A DNA stretch of 38,459 nucleotides from the NCBI GenBank assembly GCA_029287455.1, contig JARFRB010000119.1, positions 1 through 38,459 of the forward strand, given 5' to 3'. The first letter of the stretch is position 1. The number at the start of each line of letters is the position of its first letter. Under the pieces are notes generated by a model, which was given only the letters and a program-made list of their open reading frames with translations, had not been told where the DNA came from and did not search any database. Positions 1-6,520 of the stretch are shown piece after piece. Both the position numbers and the translations under genes were made by a program. Source of the stretch: Pelagibius litoralis (GTDB taxonomy: Bacteria; Pseudomonadota; Alphaproteobacteria; Kiloniellales; DSM-21159).

Positions 1-96
1 CAGAAAGAGTCCGCGGACTTTCTCGTCGTGAAAGTCCTTAGCCTTGGCCGGCGGCTCCAGGCTCTTGATGAATGCTTGAGTGAGGCGATAGCGCAT
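1..96 (-). CDS. Tyrosine recombinase (phage/island integrase), N-terminal fragment cut by window edge
   Basis: On the minus strand an ATG at 96-94 opens a frame that stays open for 32 codons to the window edge. The peptide begins MRYRLTQAFIKSLEPP and continues with a D-E-K-V-R-G-L-F-L stretch. This is the pattern of the N-terminal arm-type DNA-binding domain (DUF4102-like) of tyrosine integrases, where a Leu-Thr start, a Lys-x-Leu-x-Pro-Pro turn and a conserved Arg-Gly-(Leu/Phe) strand are usual. The catalytic domain would lie to the left and is not visible. The gene starts about 170 bp from a tRNA/tmRNA 3' end and reads away from it, the usual place for an integrase beside its attachment site. 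The start has only a weak GGATC ribosome site. The family call rests on about 30 residues, so it is good but not certain. Confidence 0.72.
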   Translation of the reverse strand, partial: MRYRLTQAFIKSLEPPAKAKDFHDEKVRGLFL

Positions 97-101
97 GATC
101 C

Positions 102-123
102 AAAGTGCATATAAAGTGCATAC
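102..123. repeat. Two tandem 11-bp repeats in front of the integrase gene
   Basis: The 9-mer AAAGTGCAT occurs at 102-110 and again at 113-121, a period of 11 bp (units AAAGTGCATAT and AAAGTGCATAC). The repeats end 6 bp before the integrase start codon. About one helical turn of spacing suits a protein-binding site such as an arm site or an operator. That role is inference. Confidence 0.45.
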
Positions 124-261
124 TGACCATATATAGCTATCGCTCTCTATCGCAGAAGGGAAGGGAAGGCCTTGATAAAAAGCCTCTAACCAAAGGGTTA
201 CAGTTTACCAAGCGATACTGAGGAGTCCTGAGGAATAGGCCGATCACATCAATGGCATTGT

Positions 262-296
262 AGAGGTCAGGGGTTCGATTCCCCTCGGCTCCACCA
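262..296 (+). tRNA. 3' end of a tRNA or tmRNA gene (T arm, acceptor 3' strand, ACCA), 5' part absent; probable attachment site
   Basis: The segment carries a T arm (stem AGGGG at 269-273, loop TTCGATT, stem CCCCT at 281-285), then the acceptor strand CGGCTCC and the tail ACCA ending at 296. The matching 5' acceptor strand (GGAGCCG or GGGGCCG) and a D arm are not present upstream, so this is a 3' fragment and not a working gene. Such fragments are the usual leftover of site-specific integration into the 3' end of a tRNA or tmRNA gene. The intact gene should sit at the far, left end of the element. The GGTC before the T stem fits either a tRNA variable loop or the 3' end of tmRNA, so the identity is left open. 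Confidence 0.65.
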
Positions 297-394
297 AACC
301 CTCAGTTTGATTTCGCCTCGGGTTCAAGACGTTTCTCTGGGGCTCCACCAAACCCTCAGTTTGATTTCGCCTCGGGTTCAAGACGTTTCTCTGG
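287..394. repeat. Perfect 54-bp tandem duplication starting inside the tRNA/tmRNA 3' end
   Basis: Bases 287-340 and 341-394 are identical over 54 bp, and a further 4 bases (GGCT, 395-398) match the start of a third copy before divergence. Each copy begins with GGCTCCACCA, the terminal acceptor bases of the tRNA/tmRNA. The second copy therefore repeats the end of the attachment site together with 44 bp of flanking DNA. It could be replication slippage or the scar of an earlier integration and excision at the same site. Confidence 0.9.
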
Positions 395-484
395 GGCTTC
401 TTCACTGACGCCCAATCCCGAACTTGAGCGCTTTCCGCTTCCGTAAGACGCCAGAGACCTGGCCGGCCGAGGCCAGGGCCGTCT

Positions 485-1519
485 TCACACGCGATTGACG
501 GGCTTCGCCTTTCCGGTGGCCTTGTCGAACCACTCGAAGTATTCGTCCGTGTGCTTGCGGCCGGATTTCACGAGCACCTTCTTCCGCTTGGCCTCGATAT
601 CGAAATCGGTGGTGCCCACGCCTAGCGTGTCGATATAGACCGTGCGATGCCAATCGTCGTTGTGCAGGTGGATCATTTCCTGGGCATTCAGGGCCGTCTT
701 CAGAAGCGCCCGGGCATAGCCGAAGATATCGTCGATCCGGTTGACGACGGTCACGTCCCCATAGCGCAAGGCGGCGATTTCGCGCTTGGAGTCGAGACGA
801 AAGCCCAGGGTCTGGCGGTTGTAGACGTAAGGGCTGCGCTCCTTGTAGCTGTCCTTCAGGAAAAGGTCATTCTCGGCCTTGTAGTAATCGGTCCGCCGCG
901 CCGCCTTCGCGCGATCCCCCTCGTCAATGTATTTCTCCCGGTCGAAGAGCTTGATCGGATAGTTGAGCAACAGCCCACCGTCCACGAAAACATCGCCGCG
1001 CACATTGTGCACAGCCGAGAAAAAGAGGGGCAGCGACATCGAAATGCGCACCGCGTCGACCACGCGCATCGTGGGCGTGTGTTCGCGCGAGAAGACCTCG
1101 CCGAAACCGGTGCTCAGGTTGGCCCCGATCAGGTAGAGCTCCTTGCAGCCCATCAGATGAAAATCCGTGAAAGTGGCATTCGCCGAGCCAAGCTTCGAAG
1201 CGATGAGATCGCCAATCCAGGACCGGAAGTATTCCCCCTTGTGCCAGCCGAAATCGTTCAACAGCCGTTGCGCGTCCCGGGCCATGCCCCAGGAATCGTC
1301 CATGAATAGATTGAAGTCCATCTCCTGCAAGATCTTCTGCTGCTCGCGGCTGGAATGGTTCGTGGCCAGCAGCACGGCGTTGATGGCACCCGCCGAGGTG
1401 CCGCCCACGCGGACGATCTCCTCCATGGCGCCACGGTCCTCCAGGGCTTGCAGGGCGCCGACATAGGCGATCCCCTTCACCCCGCCACCTTCGAATACGA
1501 GATTCTTGAACTGGGTCAT
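485..1519 (-). CDS. Patatin-like phospholipase family protein
   Basis: This is a predicted cytoplasmic or membrane-associated serine acyl hydrolase of 344 residues. The patatin signature is complete. The oxyanion-hole glycines are EGGGVKG at residues 10-16, the nucleophile elbow GTSAG is at 40-44 (Ser42), and the Asp of the dyad is in VDGG at 180-182. The start chosen is the ATG at 1519, because GAGAGGGG lies 8 bp upstream; an in-frame ATG at 1525 is only 2 bp from that site. There is no signal peptide or membrane segment. The gene is divergent from a membrane-protein gene starting at 1779, with a shared 259-bp control region. The substrate is unknown; membrane phospholipids are the usual guess. 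No cyclase or other defence partner is adjacent, so a CBASS-type effector role is not supported. Confidence 0.88.
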   Translation of the reverse strand: MTQFKNLVFEGGGVKGIAYVGALQALEDRGAMEEIVRVGGTSAGAINAVLLATNHSSREQQKILQEMDFNLFMDDSWGMARDAQRLLNDFGWHKGEYFRSWIGDLIASKLGSANATFTDFHLMGCKELYLIGANLSTGFGEVFSREHTPTMRVVDAVRISMSLPLFFSAVHNVRGDVFVDGGLLLNYPIKLFDREKYIDEGDRAKAARRTDYYKAENDLFLKDSYKERSPYVYNRQTLGFRLDSKREIAALRYGDVTVVNRIDDIFGYARALLKTALNAQEMIHLHNDDWHRTVYIDTLGVGTTDFDIEAKRKKVLVKSGRKHTDEYFEWFDKATGKAKPVNRV

Positions 1520-1778
1520 GGTCATCGCCCCTCTCGCGGCTAGAACCTGTGCCTGAGGCGGGCCCCCCCGTGACATTCACCACCCGGCGTGGCCCGCCAA
1601 GATTTGTGATTATGGTGAATAATTCCTCGAGCCCTTGTGGCGGATCCCACAAGCGAGGCAGGAAATCCGCGCTACACCTTCTGCCAGGCATTCGGCCCGG
1701 CCAACCGCGTTCGGTCACACGCGTGAAGAAGAGGCCTCGCCGTGCCGCGCCGGCTCTTCAGGGAGAAGGTGGGAAGCA
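1520..1778. other. Divergent control region between patatin and membrane-protein genes
   Basis: The 259-bp spacer has no convincing gene. It contains a spaced inverted repeat, ATTCACC at 1575-1581 and GGTGAAT at 1614-1620. A short AT-rich stretch around 1605-1625 has TATGGT and CATAAT-like hexamers on opposite strands. Promoters for both genes probably lie here, but none matches the consensus well enough to place. Confidence 0.4.
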
Positions 1779-2615
1779 ATGTCTCTTGGACCGTTGATCG
1801 ACATTTCGCTTGGAATCATCCTTGTGATTCTGGTTTTGAGCCTTATCGAAAGTGGCGTTCAGGAAATGGTGTCGAGCTTGCTGGCGCTGAGGGCCCGAAA
1901 CCTGCGCAGTGGATTGCGCAGCATTCTGAACAACAGAATGTTGGACGAGATCTACGCCCATGGCCGGATCCGCATGCTGGGTCGTCCGCATGGCTCAGCT
2001 CCGGCCATGCCGTCCTATATTCCGACGCATACTCTGGCGATCGCCCTGACCGACCTGACCTTCCCTGAGGACGGCCAAGCGAGCCCCTTGACGCGCGAAG
2101 CCCTCCTCCAAGACATCGACAAGCTGGAAGAAAGCCCCATCAAGGATGCGCTGAAGTCGATCGTAAACGAGGTTGGTCCGAACTTGGACGTTTTGCGGGA
2201 GCGGCTCGCCATCTCGTTCGACGGATCAATGGACCGGATCTCAGGCTGGTATGCGCGCTGCGTCAAATACATGCTCCTGGGGATCGGTCTGGGCATCGCC
2301 GTGGTCCTGAATGTCGACATCTTCCGCCTGGCGGCCGAGCTTTGGACCAATGCCGACCTGCGCACGGGCTTGGCGGGCCTGGCGCTGGAGGCCCGCGGGG
2401 AGGACATCTCCTCGCTGCCGCCGGATCTGCAGGAGAAACTTTTCGAAGCCTTGCCTTTCGGGTGGGGGCAGGGCTTCGGGGTCAAGGATGTGCTGTCGCG
2501 GTTTCCCGGCTGGCTAGCGACCGGTTTCGCGGTCTCGCTGGGCGCGCCGTTCTGGTTCGACACGCTGAACCGCATCGCCAACCTGCGCGGCGCGGGCAAG
2601 AAGCCCAAGGCCTAG
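1779..2615 (+). CDS. Uncharacterised membrane protein
   Basis: This 278-residue protein has no assigned function that I recognise. The N-terminus is one hydrophobic segment (about residues 5-27, LIDISLGIILVILVLSLI) followed by a basic stretch. A second hydrophobic segment lies near 165-185 (YMLLGIGLGIAVVLNVDIF), and a weaker one near the C-terminus contains SLGAPFWFDTLNR, just before NLRG. Similar short membrane proteins with a conserved L-G-A-P-F-W-F-D end occur widely in bacteria as hypothetical proteins; that is from memory. The middle part is soluble and mostly helical in appearance. The start is the ATG at 1779, which has a GGTGGGAAG ribosome site and puts the hydrophobic segment at the N-terminus. 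It is divergent from the patatin gene and upstream of the heat-shock unit, on the same strand. Confidence 0.75.
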   Translation: MSLGPLIDISLGIILVILVLSLIESGVQEMVSSLLALRARNLRSGLRSILNNRMLDEIYAHGRIRMLGRPHGSAPAMPSYIPTHTLAIALTDLTFPEDGQASPLTREALLQDIDKLEESPIKDALKSIVNEVGPNLDVLRERLAISFDGSMDRISGWYARCVKYMLLGIGLGIAVVLNVDIFRLAAELWTNADLRTGLAGLALEARGEDISSLPPDLQEKLFEALPFGWGQGFGVKDVLSRFPGWLATGFAVSLGAPFWFDTLNRIANLRGAGKKPKA

Positions 2616-2623
2616 CCGGTTTC

Positions 2624-2652
2624 CTTGATTCCGCGAAACCGCGCCCCCACTT
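2624..2652 (+). promoter_or_regulatory. Heat-shock (RpoH, sigma-32) type promoter for hsp20
   Basis: CTTGATT at 2624-2630, a 14-bp spacer, then CCCCACTT at 2645-2652. The sigma-32 consensus is CTTGAAA, 13-14 bp, CCCCATnT, so both boxes and the spacing fit. It begins 9 bp after the preceding gene ends and 131 bp before the Hsp20 start codon. Confidence 0.6.
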
Positions 2653-2659
2653 TTCCTTT

Positions 2660-2754
2660 ATGCGGCGCCAATTCCGGGCCGCTGGCGGCGGATGGCCTAG
2701 ATCGGGCATCCAGCCGTCCCATCCAATGCCTTGCTCGCTGGAGGAGGCTGTCCG
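2660..2754 (+). promoter_or_regulatory. ROSE-like RNA thermometer in the hsp20 5' leader
   Basis: The predicted leader holds three hairpins. The first pairs GCGGC 2662-2666 with GCCGC 2678-2682. The second pairs GGATG 2690-2694 with CATCC 2707-2711. The third, 2728-2748, covers the ribosome-binding site GGAGGAGG (2740-2747). In that last hairpin, GCCTT pairs with GGAGGC-side bases (one U-G pair), G2733 is bulged, and CTC 2734-2736 pairs with GAG 2741-2743 around a GCTG loop. TTGCT at 2731-2735 with its bulged G opposite the ribosome site is the hallmark U(U/C)GCU motif of ROSE elements, known from alphaproteobacterial small heat-shock genes. Heat would open the hairpin and free the site. Folding was done by eye. 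Confidence 0.65.
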
Positions 2755-3228
2755 ATGACGCGCGGTCCCTTGTTCAATTCCCCGCTGCTTTTGGGCTTCG
2801 ATCAATTGGAGCAAGCCCTCGACCGTCTGCAGAAGACGGGCGGCGACGGCTATCCGCCCTACAACGTTGAGCAAATCGGCGAAGGCCGCTTGCGGATCAC
2901 CCTGGCGGTGGCCGGGTTCTCCGAGGACGATCTGTCGATTCAGATCGAGAACAATCAACTGGTCATACGGGGCAAGCAGCATGAGGACGGTGAGCGGGTC
3001 TTTCTGCATCGGGGCGTTGCCAGCCGGCAGTTTCAGCGCAGTTTCATGCTGGCGGAAGGGATCGAGGTAGCGGGCGCGCGGCTGGACAACGGCCTGCTCA
3101 ACATCGACCTGGTGCGCCCGATCGAGCAAACCCGCATCCGCACCATCGCGATCCAGTCCCCAGGTAACGCTTCGACGGATATGACGGCGAAGCGGGCCGG
3201 CCCCAGCCCCTCGGATGACGAGCGGTAG
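2755..3228 (+). CDS. Small heat-shock protein, Hsp20/alpha-crystallin (IbpA-like)
   Basis: This 157-residue ATP-independent holdase chaperone would bind unfolding proteins in the cytoplasm. The alpha-crystallin domain covers about residues 35-130. It includes the early PPYNVE strand, FSEDDLSIQIENNQLVIRGK, the F-x-R-x-F like stretch FQRSFML, and the closing G-x-L-x-I/L core NGLLNIDLVRP. The C-terminal I-x-I/V anchor may be the IAI after the domain. The start is the ATG at 2755, 7 bp after GGAGGAGG; this site is held in the thermometer hairpin. A DUF1150 gene follows on the same strand, as is usual in alphaproteobacteria. Expression is probably controlled twice, by RpoH at the promoter and by leader melting at translation. 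Confidence 0.93.
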   Translation: MTRGPLFNSPLLLGFDQLEQALDRLQKTGGDGYPPYNVEQIGEGRLRITLAVAGFSEDDLSIQIENNQLVIRGKQHEDGERVFLHRGVASRQFQRSFMLAEGIEVAGARLDNGLLNIDLVRPIEQTRIRTIAIQSPGNASTDMTAKRAGPSPSDDER

Positions 3229-3252
3229 GGGGTACGGCGGACATGTTTAACG

Positions 3253-3294
3253 CGGCTTAGTAGAGGCGAGCAGGCAAGGAGGCGGCCTAAGCCG
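3253..3294 (+). other. Intercistronic inverted repeat between hsp20 and the DUF1150 gene
   Basis: CGGCTTAG (3253-3260) and CTAAGCCG (3287-3294) form a perfect 8-bp stem around a 26-base loop. There is no T run after it, so it is more likely an mRNA stability or processing element than a complete terminator. Confidence 0.45.
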
Positions 3295-3350
3295 GCCGGT
3301 CACGGCGGCTCATTGGCCAGGCGCTCCACCGACGAGTGAAGGAAGAGACC

Positions 3351-3569
3351 ATGAACGAGCAAACCACACAGACCGGCGTGATGTCGGCTCAGGATTTCCT
3401 GGCCTTGGGTGTCAAGGATATCGCCTATCTGCGCCCGATCGAGGCGCCAGAGGGCACGCTTTTCGCCATTTGCACCGCCGATGGCAACCAGGTGGCCACC
3501 ATGGCGGAGCGCAAGGTGGCGCTCGCGACGATCCGGCAAAACGGCCTGGAGCCGGTCAGCCTGCACTGA
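3351..3569 (+). CDS. DUF1150 family protein
   Basis: This small acidic protein of 72 residues belongs to a family largely confined to alphaproteobacteria and often found directly after an Hsp20 gene. The family features are visible: a LALGVKDIAYLRP opening, the ICTADGNQVA core and the closing RQNGLEPVSLH. No enzyme motif, signal peptide or membrane segment is present, and the function is unknown. The start is the ATG at 3351 with GGAAGAG at 3341-3347; an in-frame GTG at 3336 would remove that spacing. The gene lies 122 bp after hsp20 with an inverted repeat between them and is probably co-transcribed. A role with the chaperone is inferred from context only. Confidence 0.85.
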   Translation: MNEQTTQTGVMSAQDFLALGVKDIAYLRPIEAPEGTLFAICTADGNQVATMAERKVALATIRQNGLEPVSLH

Positions 3570-3705
3570 TCGAGGAGCCCGGACGAGCTGATTTCCCAAA
3601 GCGCAGAAAATTGTCAATGGAGGTGGCGGAGGACACCGCGGGAACAAGCGGCGGCCGCCTCTCCGGCATGGCTTAAAGCGGCGTGAGAGGCAGGCCTAGA
3701 GGGAG

Positions 3706-4170
3706 TTAAGCGGCGTGGCTAGCGGCGGATTCCGTGAGGATCGCGTAGAGAGCGTCGCGACTGTCCGTGCCGCGCAGCTTCTCGCAAACGGAGCGGTCCC
3801 GCAGTAAGCGGGAAACCCGCGCCAAGGCTTTCAGATGATCGGCCCCAGCTTCCTCGGGCGCTAGAAGCACGCAGATCAGGTCCACGGGCTGATCGTCGAT
3901 CGCGTCGAAATCCACAGGCGTTTCCAAGCGCGCGAAAAGGCAGTGCAGGCCCTTCAGGCCAGGCGGCTTGCCATGAGGGATCGCGATTCCGTGACCCACG
4001 CCGGTGGTTCCCAAGCGCTCGCGGCCGATCAAGACCTCGAAAATCACGCGCTCAGGCTCTCCGACCAGTTCGGACGCGCGCTTCGCCAGCTCTTGCAAGG
4101 CTTGCTTCTTACTGGTCACCCGCAAGGCCGGGATGACCCCGGACGGGCTTATCAACTCCACCATATCCAT
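3706..4170 (-). CDS. ptsN: PTS IIA-like nitrogen regulatory protein PtsN (EIIA-Ntr)
   Basis: PtsN is the terminal phosphoacceptor of the nitrogen PTS (PtsP, NPr, PtsN) and acts as a regulator of potassium transport, nitrogen and stress responses, not in sugar uptake. The 154-residue product has a single EIIA type-2 fold. The phosphorylated His is His66 in GIAIPHGK; TGVGHG just before and the FARLETPVDFDAIDDQPVDL strand are typical. The start is the ATG at 4170, giving the usual family length. A TTG at 4185 and an ATG at 4164 are alternatives, and the ribosome site is weak. It is the last gene of the lpt-rpoN cluster, 21 bp after hpf, so coupling to hpf translation is likely. Confidence 0.94.
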   Translation of the reverse strand: MDMVELISPSGVIPALRVTSKKQALQELAKRASELVGEPERVIFEVLIGRERLGTTGVGHGIAIPHGKPPGLKGLHCLFARLETPVDFDAIDDQPVDLICVLLAPEEAGADHLKALARVSRLLRDRSVCEKLRGTDSRDALYAILTESAASHAA

Positions 4171-4191
4171 TTTTCTACCCAGCAAAACGCG

Positions 4192-4800
4192 TCATGAAGC
4201 GCGGTTCCCTCGCGGATCCACCCAGCCGATGTTTCCATCCGACCGGCGATAGATCATATTCAAGCCCCCGTGGGCACGGTTTCGAAACATCAAGGCCGGC
4301 GTTTCCGCAAGATCCAGTCTCATCACCGCTTCGCTCACGGTCAAGCTGGGGATCTCGGTGGAAATCTCGGCAACCACCGGCGGCGCGGCCTCTTCGAGAA
4401 GCTCGCCGTCGTCCGATCGCGAACCCTCCGGCTCCGATTCCTCCGTGTCTACCGCCAAGATATATTGTCTCGCGGGCAAAACGTCATCCTCGGGGCCAGA
4501 CTTTCCGTTGTGCGCCTTGAGCCGGCGCTTGTAGCGGCGCAGGCGCTTGGACAAGCGTTCGGCGGCCGCGTCGAAAGCCGGGTAAACGTCCGTGGCTTCG
4601 GCCGAGGTTTCCACCTGGATCCCGCGCCCGACGTGAGAAGAGACCACGACGCGGAACAAGGGGCCGGCGCGGGAAACCGTCACGCTCGAGTCAATCGCGT
4701 CGCCGAAATACTTCCCAAAAATCGCACCGAGGCTATCCTCGGCATGCGCGCGGAAAGCGTCGCCGACATCGATCTGCCGTCCCTTCACCAAAACCTGCAT
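4192..4800 (-). CDS. hpf: Ribosome hibernation-promoting factor, long form
   Basis: HPF binds the 30S decoding centre in starved cells and, in its long form, pairs two ribosomes into a 100S dimer. The 202-residue product has both parts. The N-terminal ribosome-binding domain covers about residues 1-100 and includes the basic helix KRLRRYKRRLKAH. An acidic linker follows at about 105-145. The C-terminal dimerisation domain is about 148-202, with ALMFRNRAHGGLNMIYRRSDG near the end. The start is the ATG at 4800 with AGAGGGTG upstream. The gene lies between rpoN and ptsN, the classical arrangement, but has its own candidate promoter and a hairpin over its ribosome site. Confidence 0.95.
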   Translation of the reverse strand: MQVLVKGRQIDVGDAFRAHAEDSLGAIFGKYFGDAIDSSVTVSRAGPLFRVVVSSHVGRGIQVETSAEATDVYPAFDAAAERLSKRLRRYKRRLKAHNGKSGPEDDVLPARQYILAVDTEESEPEGSRSDDGELLEEAAPPVVAEISTEIPSLTVSEAVMRLDLAETPALMFRNRAHGGLNMIYRRSDGNIGWVDPRGNRAS

Positions 4801-4801
4801 G

Positions 4802-4822
4802 GATCACCCTCTTGGGAGGATC
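4802..4822 (-). promoter_or_regulatory. Hairpin masking the hpf ribosome-binding site
   Basis: On the transcript, GATC and CCC (4822 downward) can pair with GGG and GATC ending at 4802, around an AAGA loop with a small internal loop. The stem contains most of the AGAGGGTG site two bases before the hpf start codon. It may hold down translation of hpf. The stem is short, so this is tentative. Confidence 0.35.
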
Positions 4823-4873
4823 GTTTCGCCATTCAAATGATGGCGCGCCCCTACCCCATTCAATGAGGCGCGG

Positions 4874-4902
4874 ACCATATGATTGCGCTTCGGGTAAGTC
4901 AA
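4874..4902 (-). promoter_or_regulatory. Sigma-70 type promoter upstream of hpf
   Basis: Read on the minus strand: TTGACT (4902-4897), a 17-bp spacer, then TATGGT (4879-4874). Transcription would begin near 4867, about 67 bases before the hpf start. This would let hpf and ptsN be expressed apart from rpoN. Confidence 0.5.
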
Positions 4903-4981
4903 TAGGACCTGCCAAGTGATTGCTTAACCTTAATTTTCATACAAAGATAGGCCTTTTCCAGCGTCAACCGCCTGCCGGCAT

Positions 4982-6508
4982 TCACGGCGCCAGGGCTTTC
5001 TCGCGCCGGCGCTGTACAGACGATGGGATGCGCATGGATTCTCTGTACTTCGCGACGGTCCGGCGTGCGATGTCGATACCTTCTGCCCGTAGCATGTCCA
5101 CGAGCGTGTCGTCGCTCAGCACGGCGGCGGGCTGCTCGCCGTCGATCAAGGTCCTAATCCGGTAGCGTACCGCCTCTGCCGAGTGTTCGCCGCCCGCCAC
5201 ACCCGCGATGGATGCGGTAAAGAAGTATTTGAGCTCGAAGGTGCCGCGCGGCGTAGACATGAACTTGTTCGAGGTGACTCGGCTGACGGTGGACTCGTGC
5301 ATCTCGATAACTTCGGCGACGTTCCGCAAGGTCAGCGGGCGCAGGTGCGAAACGCCGTGGCGAAAGAAGCCGTCCTGCAAGCGCACGATTTCCGTCGCGA
5401 CCTTGAGGATGGTCGTCGCCCTCTGGTGCAGGGATTTGACCAGCCAATTCGCCGCGTTGAATTGTTCGGTCACATACTCTCGATCGGCCTTGCGCCGGCA
5501 CTGGCCGGCGATCCGGCTGTAGTAGCTCGCGTTAACCAGCACACGAGGCAAGCTTTCCGAATTGAGCTCGATAAACCATCCGCCGCCCGGCTGCTGGTGC
5601 ATGATGATGTCCGGAATCACCGGTTCGGCCGGTTGTCCGCCAAATCGCAGGGCCGGCTTGGGGTCGAGCGCGCGAAGCTCGGCGAGCATCTCGTTGAAGT
5701 CTTCGTCGTCAACCTGACAAAGTTTCTTCAATCTTGCGTGGTCACGGCGCGCAACCAAGTCCAGATTGTCGAGCAAGGTCGCCATGCAGGGGTCAAGGCG
5801 GTCGCGGTCGGCCAGTTGTAATTGCAAGCACTCGCGCAGATCGCGGGCGCATATGCCGCTAGGGTCGAAAGCTTGCAGCTTCGCCAGGACTCCGGCGGTC
5901 CGCTCCACTTCGCAGCCCAAGGTCACGGCGACCTCCTCCGGGTCGGCCGTCACGTAGCCGGATTCGTTCAAGCTATCGAGGAAGTAGGCCCCAATGACCC
6001 GGTCGACCGGGTCCTCCACGTCCAGGTGCATCTGGTCGCTGAGGTGATCGCGCAGGCTTACCGTCTCGGAAAGCCTCTGCTCCAGGCCCATGTCCTCCGC
6101 GTCAAAGCTGCCGCTCGTACGCGAAGCGCCCGCGGCCGGACCCATCAACCCCCAATCGTCCGAGGGGCTGTTGTCGTCGAAATCCGGCTCCGAGTCCAAG
6201 GGGGCGTCGTCGCCCGACGGCAGATCCTCCGAGGAGGCAAAGTCGAGTGAGTCCCGCGTGGCCGCGTTTTCGGCAGGCTCATCCTGGCCGTCGGGCGCGG
6301 CGGGAGACTCCGTGACGCTCGGCGTTTGGTCAAGCGCCTCCTCGCCGCCCTCCACCCGTTCCAAGAGGGGGTTCTGCTCGAGTTCGGCCTCGATGTAGTC
6401 CGCCAGCTCCAGATTTGACAATTGCAACAGCTTGATCGCCTGCTGCAACTGCGGCGTCATTACCAAACACTGGCCCTGGCGGAGCTCTAGGCGTTGGACG
6501 ACAGCCAT
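4982..6508 (-). CDS. rpoN: RNA polymerase sigma-54 factor
   Basis: Sigma-54 directs RNA polymerase to -24/-12 promoters and needs an AAA+ enhancer-binding activator. The 508-residue product shows all three regions. Region I at about 1-50 is the Gln/Leu-rich activator-interacting domain (LRQGQCLVMTPQLQQAIKLL). Region II at about 55-130 is very acidic. Region III has the core-binding and HTH parts, ending in the RpoN box ARRTVAKYRE at 481-490, which reads the -24 element. The length is normal for the family. It lies 12 bp after lptB, an order conserved in many proteobacteria, followed by hpf and ptsN. Nitrogen assimilation is the likely regulon; the glutamate synthase genes here carry no good -24/-12 site. 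Confidence 0.97.
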   Translation of the reverse strand: MAVVQRLELRQGQCLVMTPQLQQAIKLLQLSNLELADYIEAELEQNPLLERVEGGEEALDQTPSVTESPAAPDGQDEPAENAATRDSLDFASSEDLPSGDDAPLDSEPDFDDNSPSDDWGLMGPAAGASRTSGSFDAEDMGLEQRLSETVSLRDHLSDQMHLDVEDPVDRVIGAYFLDSLNESGYVTADPEEVAVTLGCEVERTAGVLAKLQAFDPSGICARDLRECLQLQLADRDRLDPCMATLLDNLDLVARRDHARLKKLCQVDDEDFNEMLAELRALDPKPALRFGGQPAEPVIPDIIMHQQPGGGWFIELNSESLPRVLVNASYYSRIAGQCRRKADREYVTEQFNAANWLVKSLHQRATTILKVATEIVRLQDGFFRHGVSHLRPLTLRNVAEVIEMHESTVSRVTSNKFMSTPRGTFELKYFFTASIAGVAGGEHSAEAVRYRIRTLIDGEQPAAVLSDDTLVDMLRAEGIDIARRTVAKYRESMRIPSSVQRRREKALAP

Positions 6509-6520
6509 GGTTAACCAGTC

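Noticed and set aside
402-653. 83-codon minus-strand frame overlapping the end of the patatin gene
   Set aside because: It shares the strand in another frame, has Arg/His-rich low-complexity sequence, and most of it lies over the conserved patatin C-terminus.
485-1519. Patatin gene as a CBASS or other anti-phage effector
   Set aside because: No nucleotide cyclase, ubiquitin-like or ATPase partner is adjacent, and the gene lies outside the predicted element boundary.
4890-4925. Possible sigma-54 (-24/-12) site upstream of hpf, TGGCAG followed by TTGAC on the minus strand
   Set aside because: The spacing is one base too long and the essential -12 GC is GA, so it does not meet the consensus.
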